Source of the DNA: Streptomyces atroolivaceus
Lineage (GTDB): Bacteria; Actinomycetota; Actinomycetes; Streptomycetales; Streptomycetaceae
Assembly: GCF_000717025.1 (NCBI RefSeq)
Contig: NZ_JNXG01000004.1
Location: 186,001 to 250,000, forward strand
DNA length: 64,000 nt
Direction: 5' to 3'
The notes under the pieces are model-generated. The model ran no database searches. It was not told the origin of the DNA and was given only the letters and a program-made list of their open reading frames with translations. Positions 1-8,036 of the stretch are shown one piece after another. The position numbers and the translations under genes were made by a program. Numbering within the stretch: position 1 is the stretch's first letter; every line of letters starts with the position of its first letter.

Positions 1-406
1 CCCCCGCAGAGCTGGTGCGGGCGGAGCGACAGCCTTCCGGGGGGACCATGGCCCCTCTGGCGAACGGCCCCGGCAGCCGGTCGAGCAGGTGGAGTTCGGT
101 GACATGGTCCGGCCGTGGACCCGGCGGGCATCGCGGATGCCCGCCGGGTCGGAGCGGCCATCCGCCCACCCGCTGACCGTGAGTTCACGGACACCGGTCG
201 ACAGGCTGATCAGACCAGGGTGTTCCTGCATCAGCTCAGGACCATCCCCGCGGGCGCGGGGAGCGGGCCGGAGAGCCGCCGTCGACCACGAGGGTGGTGC
301 CGGGCCACCCGGCAGGACGCGCACGCAGGTCCGGAATTCCTCGGGCAGCCGCCCCGGCGGACGCGCAGGGGGTGAGCCCGTGGAGGCGAACCCCTATGGT
401 GGGCCG
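1..406. other. No convincing gene; promoter of the next gene at its end
   Basis: I see no convincing coding region in either direction in this stretch. Open frames run through it, but none gives a recognisable protein or has a ribosome binding site. Its last bases hold a TATGGT box (395-400) six bases before the ATG of the next gene, which suits a leaderless promoter. A remnant of a gene cut off by the window edge is possible. Confidence 0.4.
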
Positions 407-841
407 ATGGCGTCGATCAAGCAGGTCCAAGTCACCTTCGACTGCGCGAACCCTGAGCGCGTCGCCCGTTTCTGGTGTGAGGTGTTGGGATACGTCGTAC
501 CCCCGCCACCGGAGGGGTTCGACAGCTGGGACGATTTCGATCGCGCGCTGCCGCCTGAGCGTCAGGGTTCGGCGTTCGCATGCATCGATCCCTCGGGTGC
601 GGGCCCGCGACTGTTCTTCCAGCGCGTTCCCGAGGGCAAGGTCGTCAAGAACCGGGTGCATCTCGACGTGCGGGTCGGCACCGGACTCGTGGGTGAGGAG
701 CGCGTCGCCGCACTGGAGGCCGAGTGCGCACGACTGGTCGCGCTCGGCGCGGTACGCGGGCGACTACTGCGTGCCGACGGCTTCAACGAGTCGTGCCTCG
801 GGATGCAGGACGTCGAGGGCAACGAGTTCTGTCTCGACTGA
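407..841 (+). CDS. VOC (glyoxalase/bleomycin resistance fold) protein
   Basis: A 144-residue single-domain protein of the vicinal oxygen chelate superfamily, of the type that opens with a strand plus 'FDCANPERVARFWCEVLGY' and ends in a 'DVEGNEFCLD' strand. Family members fold as paired beta-alpha-beta-beta-beta units and act as metal-dependent lyases, dioxygenases or drug-binding proteins; the substrate here is unknown. I chose ATG 407 over longer in-frame starts because the protein begins exactly at the conserved first strand and a TATGGT -10-like box ends six bases upstream, suggesting a leaderless transcript. No operon partner: the next gene is convergent. Confidence 0.8.
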   Translation: MASIKQVQVTFDCANPERVARFWCEVLGYVVPPPPEGFDSWDDFDRALPPERQGSAFACIDPSGAGPRLFFQRVPEGKVVKNRVHLDVRVGTGLVGEERVAALEAECARLVALGAVRGRLLRADGFNESCLGMQDVEGNEFCLD

Positions 842-992
842 GTGGCCGCGAACGTGGCACCTGTGAGAGGCGCGGACACCCGTCGAGGCGACTTTCCAAG
901 GACTCGCCGGGAACACTGTCCCGGCGCCCGTGCGCGTTCGGGACGGCGTGGGGACGGGCAGTGCCGCACGGGGCGGAGTACGGCGCTCGCGG

Positions 993-1742
993 TTACGCCC
1001 GCGGTGGCTTTGCCTCCCGGTGTTCGGCGCCGCCCGGCTCGCTCTTCACCCGCAGTCGTTCCGCGTCGGTGAGCGGGATCGTCTCCAGCTCCTGGATCCA
1101 GTCGTCGATCCCGTCCCGCTCGTCCAAGGCGGTCGAGAGCTCGATGAGGGCCGCCAGTGCCAGTGCCCGGTCGATGGCCGGCGCCTCTGGTCCGTGCCTG
1201 CGCAGACCCGACTTGACGGCCCGGAACGCGGCGCGGTCGTCGTTCTTGAACTCGCGGAGGATACGGGCGTTGTCGAGAGCCTTCGCCAGCCCGTGCAGAC
1301 TCTTGGAACCGCCGTACTCGAGCTCTGCCGGTTCGTCGCGCTGGATGAAGATCAGCGAGTTGCCGGACGGGTCGATGAGAGTGAAGCGGGTCTGTCCGGG
1401 GCGGAAGCGCGTGATGCGTGGACGCCCGGTCACCAGCACCTTGCCGTAGGCGGCCCGCATGGCCCGGGTGAACGCGGCGTGATACGGCGCGACGGTGTCG
1501 ACGATGACCAGACATCCGCCGCCGTCCTCCCGGCTCGGATCGTGGCCCTTGGGCGGCTTGCCGAAATGCACGTCGAAGCCGTTGCGGCGCAGAGCGAGGT
1601 AGAGGTAGGGCTTCGTCTGCTGGTAGGTGACCTCGAAGCCGAGGGCCTGGAAGAACTCCAGCGTCTCCTGGACCGTCGAGCACGGCAGCAGGGGCACCGC
1701 CGTCTCATGCGCGAACGTCGTCTCCGTCGGGCTCTCCGGCAC
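993..1742 (-). CDS. VOC family protein with helical C-terminal extension
   Basis: A 249-residue protein. Residues about 15-130 form a bleomycin-resistance/glyoxalase-like domain (PLLPCSTVQETLEFFQALGF near the start, 'DPSGNSLIFIQRDEP' at the end). About 115 mostly helical residues follow and are not part of the usual fold. The start is the GTG at 1742, because an AGGAGGAG-type ribosome binding site lies a few bases upstream; a longer frame from 1820 lacks one. Members of this group are often annotated as bleomycin resistance proteins, but resistance cannot be inferred from sequence alone. It is convergent with the other VOC gene and shares no operon. Confidence 0.75.
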   Translation of the reverse strand: MPESPTETTFAHETAVPLLPCSTVQETLEFFQALGFEVTYQQTKPYLYLALRRNGFDVHFGKPPKGHDPSREDGGGCLVIVDTVAPYHAAFTRAMRAAYGKVLVTGRPRITRFRPGQTRFTLIDPSGNSLIFIQRDEPAELEYGGSKSLHGLAKALDNARILREFKNDDRAAFRAVKSGLRRHGPEAPAIDRALALAALIELSTALDERDGIDDWIQELETIPLTDAERLRVKSEPGGAEHREAKPPRA

Positions 1743-1895
1743 GGGTCTCCTCCTGGTGGTCGGGTTCCCGCGGTAACCGGCCCGGCTGCGCACGGCGGCG
1801 CGATCGGGCCTCGACCGCATGCCTCACAGCCTACTGGTCAAACTTTACTAGTGTCCCGCGGTACGGGCAGCCCGTTCCGGTGGCGGCGGCCGCGC

Positions 1896-2336
1896 CTACG
1901 GCAGTGCCTGGCCCCCGGGCGGTGGCTGCGCGAGGCGGCGGCTGGTGGCCCAGCTCTGCAGCTCCGTGTCGGCGACGGCTTCGACTTCCTCCAGGAGGCG
2001 CTGTCGGTTGTCGTCGCTCCTGTCGGCCTCGGCGACCAGGGTGTAGCGCTGGATCGCGAGCCGTAGCCGTGACCAGGCCTCGGCGGCCTGTACGTGACGC
2101 TCCGCGTGATGGAACAACTGGCGGAACCCGCCGACGAAGAGTGTGGTCCCGGCGATCGATGCGGTGACGGCGGCGGGGGCCTGGATGCCTGCGGCGACCA
2201 CCGCGCCCGCCCCGGTGGCCAGCGCGGTCAACTCCGTGACGGCGGCCCAGCGGCGGGAGCGCCTCATGATGCGCTCGTACCAGGCCAGATCCCTGAGGGC
2301 CTGCTCCAGCACCGGGTCTTCGTTCGCCTGCGGCAC
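1896..2336 (-). CDS. DUF4231/SLATT-like small membrane protein
   Basis: A 146-residue protein with a short helical N-terminus ending in 'WYERIMRRSRRW', two closely spaced hydrophobic helices (about residues 32-75: TALATGAGAVVAAG and AAVTASIAGTTLFVGG), then a long amphipathic helix ('AEAWSRLRLAIQRYTL', 'RLLEEVEAVADTELQSW'). This is the layout of DUF4231 and SLATT proteins, which are proposed pore-forming effectors in nucleotide-signalling immunity when paired with a sensor. No sensor or nucleotide cyclase lies next to it, so a defence role is not supported. GTG 2336 is chosen because GGAGGGAG lies about 8 bases upstream. Confidence 0.6.
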   Translation of the reverse strand: MPQANEDPVLEQALRDLAWYERIMRRSRRWAAVTELTALATGAGAVVAAGIQAPAAVTASIAGTTLFVGGFRQLFHHAERHVQAAEAWSRLRLAIQRYTLVAEADRSDDNRQRLLEEVEAVADTELQSWATSRRLAQPPPGGQALP

Positions 2337-2483
2337 CGGCGGTCTCCCTCCGTGGGGCAACTTCTCCGCGGAGCAAGTGACTTGAGGATCACCGGCATCC
2401 TGTGGCACACGTTATCCGCATGGACGTCCACCGAGCCACCCTCACCTTCCCGTGCGCTCGCGATCCAGGGCGCGGGCTCCGAC

Positions 2484-2749
2484 GCCCACGCCGCCTTCTA
2501 CGCGGCGAAGAGCGCCCAGGCAGGGTTCGCCGAGATCCTCTCCCAGCGCCTCCGGCCTCAGGGGGGCAGGATGATGTCGCTCTACCCGCCCGGCTTCGAC
2601 AACGGTGACCCGCTCTCGGAGGAGTGGGGACCACTCGTCGCACGTCCGGCTCCACCCTCACGGCACACTCACTGGTGCAGTGCATCCTCTTCGCGGTCAC
2701 CCAGCCCCGGGACCGCTTCATCAAGTCGTTCCATTTCGAGCAGGGTTGA
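2484..2749 (+). pseudogene. Remnant of a short-chain dehydrogenase (3' part, frameshifted)
   Basis: Only the C-terminal part of an SDR-type oxidoreductase is recognisable. In one frame (2484 to about 2625) there is 'AAKSAQAGFAEILSQRLRP' followed by 'SLYPPGFDNGDPLSEEWG', matching the SDR active-site helix and following loop. The reading then shifts frame around 2620-2650, continues as 'VQCILFAVTQPRDRFIKSF' and ends at TGA 2747-2749. No N-terminal NAD-binding part is present, and the residue four before the lysine is Phe rather than the catalytic Tyr. I read this as a decaying gene. Confidence 0.7.
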
Positions 2750-2763
2750 GCGGTTCCCGTGCT

Positions 2764-2851
2764 ACGGCCTCCCGCGCTCAGACGCGGGGAGAAGTACGGC
2801 CTCCCGCGCGCTCAGACGCGGCAGGCGCACGGTCTCCCGCGTTCAGACGCG
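2764..2851. repeat. Three imperfect direct repeats of about 23 bp at the 3' end of the MOSC gene
   Basis: Copies lie at 2764-2786, 2796-2820 and 2829-2851 with core ACGGCCTCCCGCG...CTCAGACGCG. They differ by a 2-bp insertion in copy 2 and two substitutions in copy 3. The third copy contains the stop codon of the MOSC gene (minus strand, 2843-2845), so the array looks like repeated duplication of that gene's last bases. Confidence 0.75.
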
Positions 2852-3388
2852 CTCCAGCGGGCGGTGCGGGCCGGGCGGGAGCTCGATCCCGACGGCGTCC
2901 CGCGGGCGGACCGTCCCGCCGTGGCGGACCACGGCCATGATGCCGGACCTGAACGTGAAGTCCCCCGAGACGGGGTCGAGCGCGAAGACCTCGCCGAGCA
3001 GGCCCTGACGGAAGTCGTTGATCTTCGCGCACGGATTGCGCAGACCCGTCACCTCCACCACCGCCTCGTCGCCGAGGTGCAGCAAGGCGCCCGTCGGAAG
3101 GCCGAGCAGATCGACATCACGGGTGGTGATGTTCTCGCCGAGCTGGCCCGGGGCCACGTCGTAACCCTTGAGGGCCAGTTCGTCGAAGAGTTCCTCGTGC
3201 ATCAGGTGTACCTGACGCAGATTGGGCAGGTCCGGCTCGTAGGTCATGCGGAACTGGTGGCGGATCGTCCCGCCCGCGTGGACGTCTCCCTCGACCCCGA
3301 GGCCGGCCACCAGCGTGACGGACTCGCGGTTGGGCTTGCTGAAGGAGTACGTCCCGTTGCTGCTCACCGTCGTGACCCGGCCTGACAT
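2843..3388 (-). CDS. MOSC domain-containing protein
   Basis: A 181-residue stand-alone MOSC (molybdenum cofactor sulfurase C-terminal) protein. The beta-barrel hallmarks are 'VEGDVHAGGTIRHQ', 'GQLGENITTRDVDLLGLPTG' and 'VTGLRNPCAKINDF', where the conserved Cys (about residue 119) is the proposed site of sulfur or cofactor binding. MOSC proteins are thought to bind or deliver sulfur to molybdenum enzymes or to detoxify N-hydroxylated compounds. Length is typical of single-domain members. The stop codon lies within a small direct-repeat array. The next gene on this strand, a flavoprotein, is separated by about 55 bp and may not be co-transcribed. Confidence 0.85.
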   Translation of the reverse strand: MSGRVTTVSSNGTYSFSKPNRESVTLVAGLGVEGDVHAGGTIRHQFRMTYEPDLPNLRQVHLMHEELFDELALKGYDVAPGQLGENITTRDVDLLGLPTGALLHLGDEAVVEVTGLRNPCAKINDFRQGLLGEVFALDPVSGDFTFRSGIMAVVRHGGTVRPRDAVGIELPPGPHRPLERV

Positions 3389-3443
3389 CTCCCACCCCGT
3401 CCGTCGGCCTGTGTACCTCGGGCCATCCTAGGGAGGCCGTACG

Positions 3444-4007
3444 TCAACGGGTCCGGGCAGTCACGCACTCCAGGATCGTCGCCCAGGGGAGTTCCTGGAC
3501 CGCCGGGCCCTGACGCGGCTCGTGCAGGGGCCAGACGTCCGGTCCGTACACCAGCTCCACGCCCGCCCTGCGCAGAGCCTCGATGTGTCCCTCCCACGCC
3601 GGGTGCCGCGCATGTGCCGCGTTGATCCGGGGGAACACCACCACCGGCACGCCGAGCGTGCCCAGCGCCTCGCTCACCTGCGTCAGGGCCTGGTTGTCCG
3701 CGATGCCCGTCGCGAGCTTGGCGACGTAGTTCGCGCTGGCCGGTGCGACGACGTGGCAGTCGGCCACCGGGTGCGGGCGGGGCTCGGCCGGAAGGCGAGG
3801 TGCGTCCCGCACAGGCAGACCGGTCAGTGACTCCAGCCGCTCCCACTCGCCGGTCGCCCGCAGCCAGCGGCCGGCGTTCGGTGTGAGGGTCACGGTGACC
3901 CGCCAGCCCCGCGCGACGGCCGGCTCCACCAGTCCGGTGCGCAGCGACTCCACTCCATCGGTTGCCGTACCCACTACTCCCAGCACTCCGCGGCTGCGTG
4001 CAAGCAC
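3444..4007 (-). CDS. Flavoprotein (Dfp/CoaC-like domain)
   Basis: A 187-residue protein of the flavoprotein superfamily that includes PPC decarboxylase CoaC, EpiD and UbiX. It starts with a Rossmann-like 'GVLGVVGTATDGVESL' strand-loop and has the 'ADCHVVAPASANYVAKLATGIADN' segment, whose PASANxxAK motif binds FMN at the trimer interface in this family. It is a stand-alone protein without the CoaB ligase half, so it is probably not the coenzyme A biosynthesis enzyme. Start GTG 4007 is preceded by a GGTGGAGGA ribosome binding site. The substrate is unknown. Confidence 0.8.
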   Translation of the reverse strand: MLARSRGVLGVVGTATDGVESLRTGLVEPAVARGWRVTVTLTPNAGRWLRATGEWERLESLTGLPVRDAPRLPAEPRPHPVADCHVVAPASANYVAKLATGIADNQALTQVSEALGTLGVPVVVFPRINAAHARHPAWEGHIEALRRAGVELVYGPDVWPLHEPRQGPAVQELPWATILECVTARTR

Positions 4008-4097
4008 CGTTCCTCCACCCTGCGTCGGTCTGGCGACGCGGCCACTCGGCCGACGACACAGCAGAGACGTACCACGGCCCCGGCCACTGCCGGTAGC

Positions 4098-4631
4098 TCA
4101 CGCGTCTTCGGCGGCGCTCCGGCCGGGGGCACCGAGGTCCTGGCGCATGACGTGATGCATGGCGGTGAGTTCCGGATCCGCGGCTCCGAGTTCCAGGAGC
4201 AGCCGCTCGGCTGTCTCCCCGTCGCGGGGGAGGCCCCTGTCGACGCGCTTGAGCGCGGCGTCCACCCCGGCGAGGATGACGTTGAGCCGGCGGGAAGCGG
4301 CGAGGACCGCGTCGGGAACGATCATCTGAGCCTCGGCGTAACTGTCGCGGTAGTCGCGCCGGCCTTCCTCGAGGCCGGCGCGGTCCTCGTCGGTATAGAC
4401 CCCGTCACGCATGCGGTGCAGGGCGTCCTTGAGGAGGGTATGGAAGTGGCGGGTCGCTCGGTTCATCGAGGTGTACGCGGCGCGCCGTTCCTCGAAGTGC
4501 CGTCGCCGCTCCTCGACCCGGCGCTCCTCCGCGCGTTGCCGCTTCGCCACCCGGCTCGTGACCACCGGTGCGAAGAGCGTGCCGAGCACTCCGACGACGG
4601 CGGTGATCATGGCGGCTGTCGCGGCACTCAT
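4098..4631 (-). CDS. Membrane-anchored coiled-coil protein, function unknown
   Basis: A 177-residue protein with one N-terminal membrane helix (about residues 5-25: AAMITAVVGVLGTLFAPVV). A highly charged helix rich in Arg and Glu follows (RAEERRVEERRRHFEERRAA), then a soluble helical domain of about 120 residues. It would be anchored in the membrane with the helical part probably cytoplasmic. I chose ATG 4631 because a TAGGGT box ends seven bases upstream with no Shine-Dalgarno sequence, which suits a leaderless message; a longer frame upstream has no support. I do not recognise a characterised family. Confidence 0.6.
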   Translation of the reverse strand: MSAATAAMITAVVGVLGTLFAPVVTSRVAKRQRAEERRVEERRRHFEERRAAYTSMNRATRHFHTLLKDALHRMRDGVYTDEDRAGLEEGRRDYRDSYAEAQMIVPDAVLAASRRLNVILAGVDAALKRVDRGLPRDGETAERLLLELGAADPELTAMHHVMRQDLGAPGRSAAEDA

Positions 4632-4712
4632 GCCGACGACCCTAGCCAGTGTGCCTCCGCGCCCGGTGTGTTTTCCGGTTTGTCGTCCGCCCTTCGTCCT
4701 GGAGGAATGAGC

Positions 4713-5132
4713 ATGGAACCGTCGGTCCACGAGTCGGTCGGGTTCTCCGCCGGATGCCCGGACTGCGGCGCGGAGCTGGAGGGATGGGGTACCCATGCTC
4801 TGGTGGGCGGCTCCCTGCGCTGGGACACCGGGATCAACTGCCCGGCCTGCGGATGCGCGGTGCTCTCGTGCGGGGACGACGACGTGCCGGCGGAGCTGCG
4901 GGCCCGACTGCTCGCGGACCACGGACCGGCGCGGCTTCAGGTGGATCCATCGGCGGGTGGCACCGCGATCATGCGCGTGCTGAGGGTCGAACTCGGTGTC
5001 GATCTGGCGAACATCAGGTCAGTCCTGCACACGGTTCTGACCGGGGAACACTCCGGCACGCTGCCCGAAATGGAGTTCCTGGCGCGCAAGCTGAGGGCGG
5101 CGGGGGTCGACGCCGTCGCCGCCCGGCCGTAG
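4713..5132 (+). CDS. Zinc-ribbon hypothetical protein with ribosomal-L7/L12-like C-terminus
   Basis: A 139-residue protein. Two Cys pairs, CPDCG (about residues 15-19) and CPACGC (about 45-50), probably bind one zinc ion. The C-terminal half (RVLRVELGVDLANIRSVL, then a Leu/Ala-rich helix) resembles the helix-turn-helix pattern of the L7/L12 C-terminal domain. This architecture recurs in Streptomyces hypothetical proteins as far as I recall. Two in-frame ATG codons exist; the second (4713) is chosen because GGAGG at 4701-4705 is 7 bases upstream of it but only 1 base from the first. No function can be assigned. Confidence 0.65.
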   Translation: MEPSVHESVGFSAGCPDCGAELEGWGTHALVGGSLRWDTGINCPACGCAVLSCGDDDVPAELRARLLADHGPARLQVDPSAGGTAIMRVLRVELGVDLANIRSVLHTVLTGEHSGTLPEMEFLARKLRAAGVDAVAARP

Positions 5133-5281
5133 GGAGTGCCGGCCGCCTCCACCGGCGCGCGCGCCGCCGTCGCAGCGGCGGCTCTCCTGCTGCTCACACC
5201 GTTTTCGCTGCGGCTTCGGCCCCCGGCCGCCCTGGTGGGCTCCAGGATGCGAGCCGGCGGGGCGCGGGAGACCGTGGAGGC

Positions 5282-5497
5282 ATGTCCGGACACCCACCTG
5301 TGATCGTGTACCCGCCGTCGCCGACCGGCGGGCGGCGGGTGACCGTACGCGGGCAGATCGTCGGGCTCGCGCACGGGCGTGGGGACGTCGCCTCGTTCCT
5401 TCGCCGGGCCGGGCTCGCCCAGGGGGTCCAGGAGATCGATCTGGACCAGCCGGAGTTGATCGAGTGGCGGGGCGGAGATCTCGACACCTGGAGGTGA
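5282..5497 (+). CDS. Small conserved hypothetical protein (71 aa)
   Basis: A 71-residue acidic protein beginning MSGHPPVIVYPPSPTGGRR and containing 'VASFLRRAGL' and a Trp near the end ('EWRGGDLDTW'). Small proteins with this opening and a conserved terminal Trp occur widely in Streptomyces, from memory, but have no assigned role. GGAGG is only one base from the ATG, so a GTG at 5297 is an alternative start; I keep ATG 5282 because homologues I recall begin with MSGHPP. It follows the zinc-ribbon gene after a gap of about 150 bp. Confidence 0.6.
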   Translation: MSGHPPVIVYPPSPTGGRRVTVRGQIVGLAHGRGDVASFLRRAGLAQGVQEIDLDQPELIEWRGGDLDTWR

Positions 5498-5585
5498 GCC
5501 CCGTGAGGCGTCGTGCGGCACACCGGTGCGAGGCGTCACTCGAACCCCCTCCCGGGTACTACGCGGGACGAGCGGAGGGGCCCCT

Positions 5586-5847
5586 GACGTCACGCAGCGC
5601 GGGCTGATCCTCGACCGGGTGGTGAGCCGGCGGGTCGCGGCCGGGTGGCGGGTGGAGTCCCGGTCCGGGAGCCAGGCCGTCCCGGTGCGCGGGCAGCCGG
5701 TCAACCATGTGCGACGCCTTTCCGGCGGTCCTCTCCTGCCGGGTGTGGGGCCCCGCATGGGCGGTCCTGGCACTGACGAGCAAGATGGAGCGGGTGGTGC
5801 TCACCGTCGCCGCGCAGGGGCAGGCCGTCACCGTGGGAGCGCCCTGA
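5586..5847 (+). pseudogene. Frameshifted small membrane-protein gene
   Basis: Two adjacent frames together read like one small Streptomyces protein. From about 5600 the first frame gives 'LILDRVVSRRVAAGWRVESR' and 'QAVPVRGQPVNHVRRL'. After a shift near 5715-5725 a second frame gives a hydrophobic stretch (VWGPAWAVLALTSK) and 'ERVVLTVAAQGQAVTV', ending at TGA 5845-5847. This matches the pattern of small proteins with a 'GWRVES..A..V.G..PNH' motif, a membrane segment and a beta-rich tail. No good start codon is visible. A sequencing error is an alternative to true decay. Confidence 0.5.
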
Positions 5848-5957
5848 TCAGGGCTGTCACCCGAACGGGCGCGTCCAGGTCGTGGCGGGGGAGGCCGTCG
5901 CACAGGGTCGGATCTGCCCGCAGCAGTCCGGGGCGGCCCGTCGAGTGGAGGTATTCC

Positions 5958-6383
5958 ATGACCCAGTCAGCATCCGCACCCGGCCCCGCCCGACCCTCCG
6001 CCCCCGATCCCTGGGCGGCCACCGGGGCCATGTTCGCGGGGGTCGTGCTCCTCGTCGACGGCATTCTCGCCGTCGTCAAGGGGATCGCGGGCATCGCGTC
6101 CGACGAGGTGTACACGCGCATCAGCAACTACACGTTCAAATTCGACGTCACCGCCTGGGGATGGATCCACCTGATCCTGGGGGTGTTCCTGGTGGTCGTC
6201 GGATGGGGCGTCCTCAAGGGCTCGGCATGGGCCTGGGGCGTGGGCATCGGGCTGGCCGCGCTGAACCTGATCGCCAACTTCGTCTGGCTGCCGTACCAGC
6301 CCGTGTGGGCGATCATCTCCATCGCGCTCGACACCTTCGTGATCTGGGCCCTGTGCGCCCACCGGGCGAAGCCGGTCATCTGA
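5958..6383 (+). CDS. Four-helix membrane protein (DUF7144-like)
   Basis: A 141-residue integral membrane protein with four hydrophobic helices: AMFAGVVLLVDGILAVV, WGWIHLILGVFLVVVGWGVL, WAWGVGIGLAALNLIANFV and PVWAIISIALDTFVIWAL. Its N-terminus is Ala/Pro-rich and cytoplasmic. The extracytoplasmic loop after helix 1 carries 'ISNYTFKFDVTAWGW', typical of this actinobacterial family, whose function is unknown. ATG 5958 has GGAGG about 7 bases upstream. The following DUF1254 gene starts one base after its stop, so the two are probably co-transcribed. Confidence 0.75.
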   Translation: MTQSASAPGPARPSAPDPWAATGAMFAGVVLLVDGILAVVKGIAGIASDEVYTRISNYTFKFDVTAWGWIHLILGVFLVVVGWGVLKGSAWAWGVGIGLAALNLIANFVWLPYQPVWAIISIALDTFVIWALCAHRAKPVI

Positions 6384-6384
6384 C

Positions 6385-7764
6385 GTGAAACCGGGGCGAG
6401 GCGGCCTGAAGCCGGACGCGATCACGGCGCTGGCCGCCGACGCGTACGTCTACGGGTCGCCGCTCGTCCGTCAGCTGTCGGCCGTCCAGGCCTGTCTCCA
6501 GGAGGGCTGCGGGACGTTGGCGCCCGCGCCGTTCAACGACTTCGCCCACGCGGAGGGGCCGGCCACGCCCGGTACCCACGTCCCCTTCGCCCCGGCCGAC
6601 CTCGTCGATGCTCTCGCCCAGCTCGACCTCTCCGGAGGGCCGGTCAGACTGCATGTGCCGGACACCGGCGGGGCGTACTACGTGCTGCAGTTCGTGGACG
6701 CGTGGGGCAACGCCTTCGCCTACCTGGGCCCCCGGGCCACCGGCGCGGGGGAGGGGGACTGGATGATCGTGCCGCCCGGCTGGGCCGGCACCGTGCCCGA
6801 CGGGGTGTCGGGGGTGATCGACGCTCCCACCTCCGTCGTCTCCGTCGTCGGCCGCCTCGCGTGCGACGGGCCCGAGGACATGCCCCGGGTCAGGTCGCTC
6901 CAGCAGGAGCTCACGCTCACGCATCTCGGCGACCGCGCCCATCGGACCGGTCTGCCGGCGACGGAGCCCGGGGTGCCGGGGGAACTGCGGTTCTTCGAAG
7001 AGCTCCGGGTGTGGATGGGCGACTTCCCGCCCGCGGCCGCCGATCGCGCGTACCAGGACCGTTTCCAGCCCCTGGGGCTCCTGGAGGAGGGCCTCTCGCC
7101 GTACGTCTCGGCCGGGCCCGTCCTCGTACGTGCGCTGAGGCGGGGGCTCGCGCTGGGCCGGCTGCGGGTGGAGGAGGCGGCCCGCCGCCCCGCGGTACCG
7201 GCCGGTCCTCCGGGCGCCTGGCAGATGGTTCCGCACCTGCGCGACCACAACCTGGACCACTTCGGTGTGGGCACGCTCGGCTCACCGGAGTGGACGATCT
7301 CCGACCGTGAGGCGTCGTACCTGGTGCGGGCGGTCGCGGCACGGCGGGGGCGCTGGCTGCCCCATGGGTACGAAGCGCTCTACGCACATGCGTCCCGTGA
7401 CTCCGGGGGCCGCCCGCTCGACGGTGCCCACGTCTACGAGCTGCGCCTCGCCCAGCCGCCTCCGGTCCGGGCGTTCTGGTCGCTCACCGTGTACGACAGT
7501 CCCGGAGGCCACCTGGTCGCGAACGCGGCGGACCGGTACGCGGTCGGGGACCGGACGCCCGGGCTCGTCCGCGGTGCCGACGGCTCGCTGACGCTGCGCC
7601 TGTCCGCGGAACGGCCGCAGGACCCGGCCGGGGAGGCGAACTGGGTGCCGGTGCCGGCCGGCGGCTTCCGGCCGATCCTGCGGCTCCACCTGCCCGGCCA
7701 GGCCCTTCTCGACGGGAGCTACGTCATCCCGGCGATCGAGCGGCTCGGGGAGCGCAGGTCCTGA
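6385..7764 (+). CDS. DUF1254/DUF1214 family protein
   Basis: A 459-residue protein with the two-part architecture of this family. The N-terminal DUF1254 part (about residues 40-170) has 'VRLHVPDTGGAYYVLQFVD' and 'MIVPPGWAG', and the C-terminal DUF1214 part (about 320-450) has 'RAFWSLTVYDSPGGHLV' and 'LRLSAERPQ' before 'NWVPVPAGGF'. Such proteins are beta-rich and often exported, but no signal peptide is visible here. Their function is unknown. GTG 6385 begins immediately after the stop codon of the upstream membrane-protein gene (TGAcGTG), which indicates translational coupling. Confidence 0.85.
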   Translation: MKPGRGGLKPDAITALAADAYVYGSPLVRQLSAVQACLQEGCGTLAPAPFNDFAHAEGPATPGTHVPFAPADLVDALAQLDLSGGPVRLHVPDTGGAYYVLQFVDAWGNAFAYLGPRATGAGEGDWMIVPPGWAGTVPDGVSGVIDAPTSVVSVVGRLACDGPEDMPRVRSLQQELTLTHLGDRAHRTGLPATEPGVPGELRFFEELRVWMGDFPPAAADRAYQDRFQPLGLLEEGLSPYVSAGPVLVRALRRGLALGRLRVEEAARRPAVPAGPPGAWQMVPHLRDHNLDHFGVGTLGSPEWTISDREASYLVRAVAARRGRWLPHGYEALYAHASRDSGGRPLDGAHVYELRLAQPPPVRAFWSLTVYDSPGGHLVANAADRYAVGDRTPGLVRGADGSLTLRLSAERPQDPAGEANWVPVPAGGFRPILRLHLPGQALLDGSYVIPAIERLGERRS

Positions 7765-7799
7765 GGCGCGTTGTCAGTGGCGCGTCGCACACTGGAGGC

Positions 7800-8021
7800 A
7801 TGTGCCGCAGCATCAAGACGCTTCGTCCACCAGCCATCCCCGAAGAGGCCACCGAGGAGGAGATGAGAGCCGCCGCTCTGCAGTACGTGCGCAAGGTGTC
7901 GGGCTTCCGTGCGCCCGCCGCGCACAACCAGGAGGTCTTCGACCGTGCCGTGGCCGAGATCGCCGAGGCGACCCAGCGGCTGCTCGACGGCCTGGAGATA
8001 CGGGGCGCCGCCCGGGTCTGA
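7800..8021 (+). CDS. DUF2277 family small protein
   Basis: A 73-residue protein that opens with MCRSIKTLRPPAIPEEATEE, the signature of DUF2277 proteins ('MCRnIktLrpP'), followed by one helical region ending in 'EIAEATQRLLDGLE'. Family proteins are 65-95 residues long and widespread in actinobacteria; their role is unknown. GGAGG lies close upstream of the ATG. It is 35 bp downstream of the DUF1254 gene on the same strand and may belong to the same transcript; the DedA gene beyond it is convergent. Confidence 0.85.
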   Translation: MCRSIKTLRPPAIPEEATEEEMRAAALQYVRKVSGFRAPAAHNQEVFDRAVAEIAEATQRLLDGLEIRGAARV

Positions 8022-8036
8022 CGAGCGCGCGGGCCG

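Noticed and set aside
1896..2336. Anti-phage system based on a SLATT-type effector
   Set aside because: No nucleotide cyclase, sensor or toxin partner is encoded nearby, so a defence role is not supported.
2764..2851. CRISPR-like array
   Set aside because: Only three imperfect copies with short unequal spacers, no cas genes, and overlap with a coding sequence.
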